Shown here: positions 61,773 through 64,000 of the stretch, one piece after another | How positions within the stretch are numbered: position 1 is the stretch's first letter | Layout: every line of letters begins with the position of its first letter | From: Boswellia sacra | Lineage: Eukaryota > Streptophyta > Magnoliopsida > Sapindales > Burseraceae | Direction: 5' to 3' | Length of the DNA stretch: 64,000 nucleotides | NCBI GenBank assembly: GCA_013180625.2 | Contig: SNVD02003180.1 | Location: 1-64,000 of the forward strand | The notes under the pieces: generated by a model | Told to the model about the DNA's origin: nothing | The model's input: only the letters and a program-made list of their open reading frames with translations | Databases searched by the model: none | Program-made: the position numbers and the translations under genes

Positions 61773-62630
61773 TTTTCGCAAAATCGACTCTACCTCTCCC
61801 CCACGCTTAAACAACACATTGTCCTCAATGTGGAAGCATAGAAAAGAAGATTTTTTTTACTCTTTTTTTTTTCTGAAATAACAAAGGATTCACTACCATT
61901 ACTTATTGCACCACCCAACCTTCCTTAATTTCCTATGACGATAGCATAGCTCAAAAATTCCGTCTTAAATGGTCTATATGCTCATGGGTAAGGGACAAAT
62001 GTTTGAGATAATTACATTGGGGTTAGGAAGTATTTTAGTGAGTTAATCAAAGAAAAAGACTTAAATAAGCTCAAAAGGGGTAACCAGGGATCAATTTCAT
62101 TCGAAGGCTGGCTAGAAAAGCTTGAACGATCCAAAGATGGCCTAAATCATTTCCCTAATATTGTACAGTCTAGGATTCTGCCTCGAGTGGCCATCAAACA
62201 AGTTCTAGAATTCATTGCATAAACCTTCTCTAAGCAAAAAAAATGATTAAGTGATTATGGCGATGTCCCCAGTGTGTTCAAGGAATAAAGCAAACCAAAA
62301 CCAAAAATAGTTTAAGCGAACAGATCTGTACATAATTTATCATTTCCTAAAATTTATTATCAAGTCAATCACTTTCTTATCATAGGCCTACAAAAAATAA
62401 AAGAACAAAGGTACGTGGCATTGTTAGACCTGAGTCAAGATTGTATATTTCAATAATCCTTAGGACCAGTAGCCCGTAGACTTAAGGTTTTCAGCTTACA
62501 AACCTTTATTATAAAATAAACAAAACATGACACAAGATATTTAATATTCAAACAACAGTAAAGAAACAAGCTACAATTTTATTAAGTTAGAATGTGTTTC
62601 AAGGGTTGAAAGAAACCCCCTATTCTGCCA

Positions 62631-62666
62631 TTCTCTCTCTCTCTCTCTCTTTCTTTCTCTCTCTTT
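62631..62666. repeat. (CT)n microsatellite, interrupted
   Basis: CTCTCT runs broken by TTTCTTT, about 170 bp downstream of the repeat-containing gag 3' end on the minus strand. Confidence 0.85.
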
Positions 62667-62921
62667 TTTGAAAAACAGTGGGTTACCTCCCAACAAGCGC
62701 TTGGTTTAATGTCCTCAACCCAACATTGCATACAAACAAAGTAAAACAAATTGAAATAAATAAGAAAATGAAAGCGCTCATAAGATCAAAGTAAAAGTAA
62801 AATAAAAAAATTAAAGGAAGAAATGGAAAATATTGTATAGGAAGATAAAACCTGATCACGACATATGAGAGTCATAAAAGGAATCTCTTCAAAATGCAGA
62901 GAGTGATTTACCACAATCAAA

Positions 62922-63935
62922 TCATTGAGGTGGTTTTTCTCTTTCTTGCTCGTTTGTAAGAATGGAAGAAATCAAAATTTCTTTCCATCCTTTATTCTCC
63001 TTCACCTCAAGCTTGTGCAAAGTTTCCTTTTTACGCTCATCCATCTTTGACACTGTGACTCTATTTGGAAAAGGTGGAGAAAGAGCACAAGAAAGAATAA
63101 AAGTTGTAGGACTTTCCTCGAAAGATTATGCATTGCTCATGACAGGAATGGTACCACTCTCTTCATGGGTTACTTGCTTTTCAACACTTTTCTCGTTAGC
63201 TTGTGACTTCTTAAGTGTAGTCTCCAATCGTTTTCCACCTCTCAAAGTTATTGTACTAACATCCCCATTTGGGTCGATCATCGTTTCATAAGGCAATTCC
63301 TTTGAACTTTGACTCTTTAATTTGCTCATAGTTGTAGCTAGTTGACCCATTTGAGTCTCCAAATTTTGAATACTTGCCCTTGTTTCTTGTTGAAACTGCA
63401 TGGTAATAATGGCAAATGTTTCGACAATATCTTCAAGAGACGTACCTGAATTTTGTGTAGTTGGTTCTAGTTGTGCTTGGAAAGGTGATTGCATTCTTTG
63501 CATTGGTTGTCCTCGAGCTCCACCCATGTTCTTTGATTTTGCCACAAATTGAGAAGTGCATGTTGAAAGTTGTGCCATGACTTCCTCCAAACTAATAGTA
63601 CAGTCTTGAGGTTGAACGTAAGGAGAATTCACAAGGTTTTGATCATTGTAGCATGAGTGGTTGGGATAATTTGTCCAAGAAGAGTTACATGTGTTTGAGT
63701 CTGTATTTGGGGACTGAGAGTATTGTTGCCCTTGAAAGTTTGATGCATAATATGTTGGGTAAGTGTTTGAGAATGCAAAAGGATTCCCAACTTGACAATC
63801 AATGCTATGATGATTTTCCCCACACAACTCACATATCTCATCAACATTCGAATCTCCCAATTGTCTTGTTAAGTCCGCTAAGTGAGCTTTTGAGTTTTGA
63901 TGCATCCACAGAAGCATAATTAATTTCCATGGCAA
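62922..63935 (-). pseudogene. Retrotransposon gag, C-terminal half, with one in-frame stop
   Basis: Read on the minus strand, the open frame 63935-63126 continues in the same frame to 62922 after one TAA (63126-63128). Near its start is a CCHC-like knuckle CELCGENHHSIDC, which binds nucleic acid. A Gln/Asn/Ser-rich linker follows, then a predicted helix around IQNLETQMGQLATTMSKL, the motif LPYETMIDPNGDVSTITLRG (gag C terminus of plant Ty3/gypsy elements) and, after the stop, a PPFPNRV segment. In complete elements this segment leads into the protease; here it ends at TGA 62922. The N-terminal matrix/capsid part lies upstream and runs past the window edge. The protein would form the virus-like particle core. 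Confidence 0.85.
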
Positions 63936-64000
63936 GCTATTTTAGTCATCACAAACACTTGGTCTTGAAATCGCAAGGTATGCTTTAATCCGCTTGAATT

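Larger units (their letters stand above)
61035..64000 (-). mobile_element. Internal region of a gag-only LTR element (TR-GAG-like), truncated by window end
   Basis: Downstream of the 3' end of gag (62922) only about 1.9 kb of non-coding sequence separates it from the 3' LTR. It contains GCGCTTGTTGGGAGGTAACCC and CT-rich runs typical of the 3' untranslated part of such elements. No protease, reverse transcriptase, RNase H or integrase is present. The layout is LTR-gag-LTR, as described for TR-GAG elements, and would depend on an autonomous partner. The 5' LTR lies beyond the window. Confidence 0.75.

Overview
The window reads as nuclear DNA of a flowering plant, most likely a eudicot. It is AT-rich, genes are split by GT-AG introns, and the protein homologies are plant-type (RNF170-like RING protein, cytochrome c1, SRT2 sirtuin, ORC2). 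Most of the sequence is transposable elements and decayed gene copies. I cannot name the species from sequence alone.

Layout. 1-744 is the 3' end of a plus-oriented LTR. 1011-2116 is a decayed hAT-like composite holding tRNA-SINE-like heads and a ~165-bp tandem repeat. 2723-16447 is a complete CACTA (En/Spm) transposon with a perfect 3-bp target duplication (AGA). It holds a broken TNPD-type transposase gene, a second broken Transposase_24-type gene and subterminal repeat arrays. 18104-25144 is the only host gene I can reconstruct intact: a five-exon, 177-aa RING/DUF1232 membrane protein like RNF170. 26665-27455 is a non-autonomous hAT element with a perfect 8-bp target duplication.

27486-40735 (copy A) and 49147-53815 (copy B) are two copies of one segmental duplication. 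Each carries pseudogenes of an SRT2-like sirtuin (minus strand) and mitochondrial cytochrome c1 (plus strand), plus pieces of an unrecognised gene. Copy A is split by an 8.5-kb Mutator-like element (29314-37836) that carries a mudrA-type transposase and, on the opposite strand, a DUF1985 + Ulp1-protease gene (Kaonashi/KI-MULE type). Copy B preserves the empty site. Between the copies lies an ORC2 pseudogene (40967-46281). It is interrupted by a poly-A-tailed LINE-like ORF1 retroposon (41277-43453, 12-bp target duplication) and by a 747-bp hAT element (45102-45848, 8-bp target duplication).

55260-59472 is very AT-rich with no recognisable gene. From 59473 to the window end lies a minus-strand Ty3/gypsy-like element with a 1.56-kb LTR and a gag gene but no pol between gag and the 3' LTR, as in TR-GAG elements.

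The region is an insertion nest in which the order of several events can be read. Decay is dominated by G->A and C->T changes (Trp to stop, GT to AT donors), as expected of methylated silent DNA. I saw no clearly new biological system. The best candidates for a second look are the Ulp1-bearing MULE with its subterminal GTCGAGTGTCG arrays, the dated segmental duplication, and the gag-only LTR element.
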